Shown here piece by piece: positions 41,029 to 44,000 of a stretch of 64,000 nt of DNA. Position numbers and translations under genes: made by a program. Source of the stretch: Henricia sp. BOLD:AAB3569 (lineage: Eukaryota > Echinodermata > Asteroidea > Spinulosida > Echinasteridae); the NCBI GenBank assembly GCA_037783545.1, contig JBBELK010000058.1, positions 2,232,001 to 2,296,000 on the forward strand, written 5' to 3'. The notes below the pieces were generated by a model. It saw only the letters and a program-made list of their open reading frames with translations. It searched no databases and was not told where the DNA came from. Every line of letters starts with the position of its first letter. The stretch's first letter is position 1.

Positions 41029-44000
41029 TAGGCCTTTCTGTTGTTTCAAATTTATAAGGGTTTTAATATGGAAAATAAATTCATACATATTATGTACCAG
41101 TATACAAGTACTTAATTTGAACACCGCAATCTGACATTTAAATAAACTTTTCACTTGGCTGATGATCTGCACGCCTGACATCCCCTGAAATATTAGAAAG
41201 CAGATTCATATGGTTGGCAAGGTCATTGATGCTAATTTGAGCAGGCATTTTTTAATAATGATGAAACAGCCTGTGAACAATGCTCAGAGACTAATTATGT
41301 ACATGTATCAAGTTTCCTATTTAAAGAAGTTGTATGAAAGGCTCTGTGATAATTTGTAATGTTATAACCAATAGTTTGTCAAAATAATATGGATCGTTTG
41401 TTTTTTAATCCAAATAATTTGTCAATTAGTTCTTAATTCATACCTATACAAAAATAATACAATAACTGCTATATATGAACAAAATGGTACATGTAGTAAA
41501 CCATACATGGATTATCAACAGTCTGGGGAAAAAAAAGTTAGTTAAAAACTGCCAAGGGAAACCAAATTTTGTATTGTGCATATTGAAGTGAAACTAGGTC
41601 CAATCCATTGATAATGGGATTTATGTACAAGATGTAGGCCTACTGGTACAATGTACATGCATGTACCAGTACAGTGTGAAATACCCCTATTGTACTCAAG
41701 GCTACGTGCACATGCCAAAGTGTTGGAGTCATCTGGTAAAAGACCTTAACATACATAATGAACTTTTTTTCAGAAAAAGGACTCTTGCCTGGCAGTGCCT
41801 GGATACAATACATTAAACATATAAGTGAGTCTTTCCACAGTAAAGGGGGCATTCTGGCAACACTGACCATATTTTCCAGAAAATACCTTTGTCTGGTCTC
41901 AAAATAAAAGAAATACAAACGTAAGTTTCAGTTGTTCTGAAGAGATAACTTAGGCCCAAAAAGGTTTACAAATAGTGTGACAACATGCCTTTCTAAAAAT
42001 CCTGTGTACAAATGTCCAATATACGCTCGGAACCGGGACGGCCTAAAATGTAACACAAGTGTCCGTCCCGGTTACGAGCGTATATTGGAAATTTGTACAC
42101 AGGGTTTTTAGAAAGGCATGTTGTCACCCTACATGTACATGTTTTTGTAATCCTTTTTGGGCCTACCGGTAGGTTATCTCTTCAGAACAACTTTAACTTT
42201 TATTTTGAGACCAGACAAAGGTATTTCCTCGAAAATATGGTCTGTGTTGCCAAAATGCCCTATTTACTGTGGAAAGACCCAATTGCCAGTACATGATATC
42301 ACAAAGCAAAGGGAGTGTTGTACATGTATGTAGAATGGGCTAGATTACCAAGTGCCAATTGCAGTATAGGGTTACACCTATCTACCATTCCAAATGGGCC
42401 ATGTTTATTTATGTGAGCATATTAAAATAATCCCTGCCACTTTAAGGTTTCAGTGTCTCAAGTGTGGTGTGACTCATTCCTGAAGGCAGACTCAATATTT
42501 CAGTCAAAACACTCAAGCTGTCTATTTTATTTTTTAAGTAAAGATAGGCAGATTTACCAAAAATGTCAAGTGTCCCAATCAAAAAAAAAATTATTTCGTG
42601 TCAAAAGACAGGTCTGGTATTTTTTTCGTATACATTGAACAAAGATTTTAAGGAAATTACCTCCTGGAATCAACACATAATGTAATTTTAAGATATACTT
42701 CCCACTTGCACTTTTGTCGCAAATGTTGCTTTTCTGTAGAAAAATCACATTTTCTACTTCAAAAATTGCCTTCAGTTAGTGCACAAGATAACCATTCACG
42801 CGCGCGCGCAGCGCCCTCTGTTGTCGCACTCACGCACAGACCGCTCGCCGCGTCATTTTGTGCATTACTTTATGCAGTAATTTTATCATTTATTTTTCTC
42901 AGAAATGCAACATTTGCGACGGAAGTGTCAGTGGGAAGTATATCTTCGAATTAAATAAGCTATCGATTGCACTATATAACTTCACCCAAATCCGTGTTCA
43001 ATGTATACGAAAAAAATACCAAAGACCTAATAAACCTTTAAAATGAGGAGTTATCGTGGATTTTCTTCAGTCAAAGTTGACTCGTCTTGATATACAAAAT
43101 GACATACAAATGTTGTGGCCATATAAAAAATCTTCAACTTTTGAGGGCCTCTAATAGACCTTATGCATGGCGGCCATGACAGAGGGCAGGTTTTCATATT
43201 CAAATGATGTGACAATAGACCCACAAAGTGCCTACTCGTGCATGACGCACTGTGACAATGTGTCTGCCCTCTATCATGGCCGCCGTGCATAAGGTCTATA
43301 CAACACTTGGCATTTACCCACACTGATGTAATTAATTTAATTAGTTGATTCTATATACGGTATATGAAGTATCCCTTTATTGATGAATTCTTCTACATGT
43401 ACATGAAACATTTCTTGATACTGTTTGTGTCTCCCAAAGAAATATAGGGTTCAAAATCTGGTCACAATTTGCATGCACAAATTTGTGTATATCACGGAGT
43501 GGGCCATCAATATTGCAGCTTGTGAGTCTAACTAATAAAGAAGAGGGTATTTTTTTCGTATACATTGAACAAAGATTTTAAGGAAATTACCTCCTGAAAT
43601 CAACACATAATGTAATTTTAAGATATACTTCCCACTTGCACTTTTGTCGCAAATGTTGCTTTTCTGTAGAAAAATCACGTTTTCTTCCGCAAAAATTGCC
43701 TTCAGTTAGTGCACAAGATAACCATTCACGCGCGCGCGCAGCGCCCTCTGTTGTCGCGCTTACGCACAGACCGCTCGCTACGTCATTTTGTGCATTACTT
43801 TATGCAGTAATTTTATCATTTATTTATCTCAGAAATGCAACATTTGCGACGGAAGTGTCAGTGGGAAGTATATCTTAGAATTGAATAAGCTATCGATTCC
43901 AACATATAAATTTGCCCAAATCCGTATTCAATGTATATGAAAAAAATACCAAGAAGAGTACAAGTTTAAAAACAAAATCATCAGCTTTTGTCAAAGAAAA

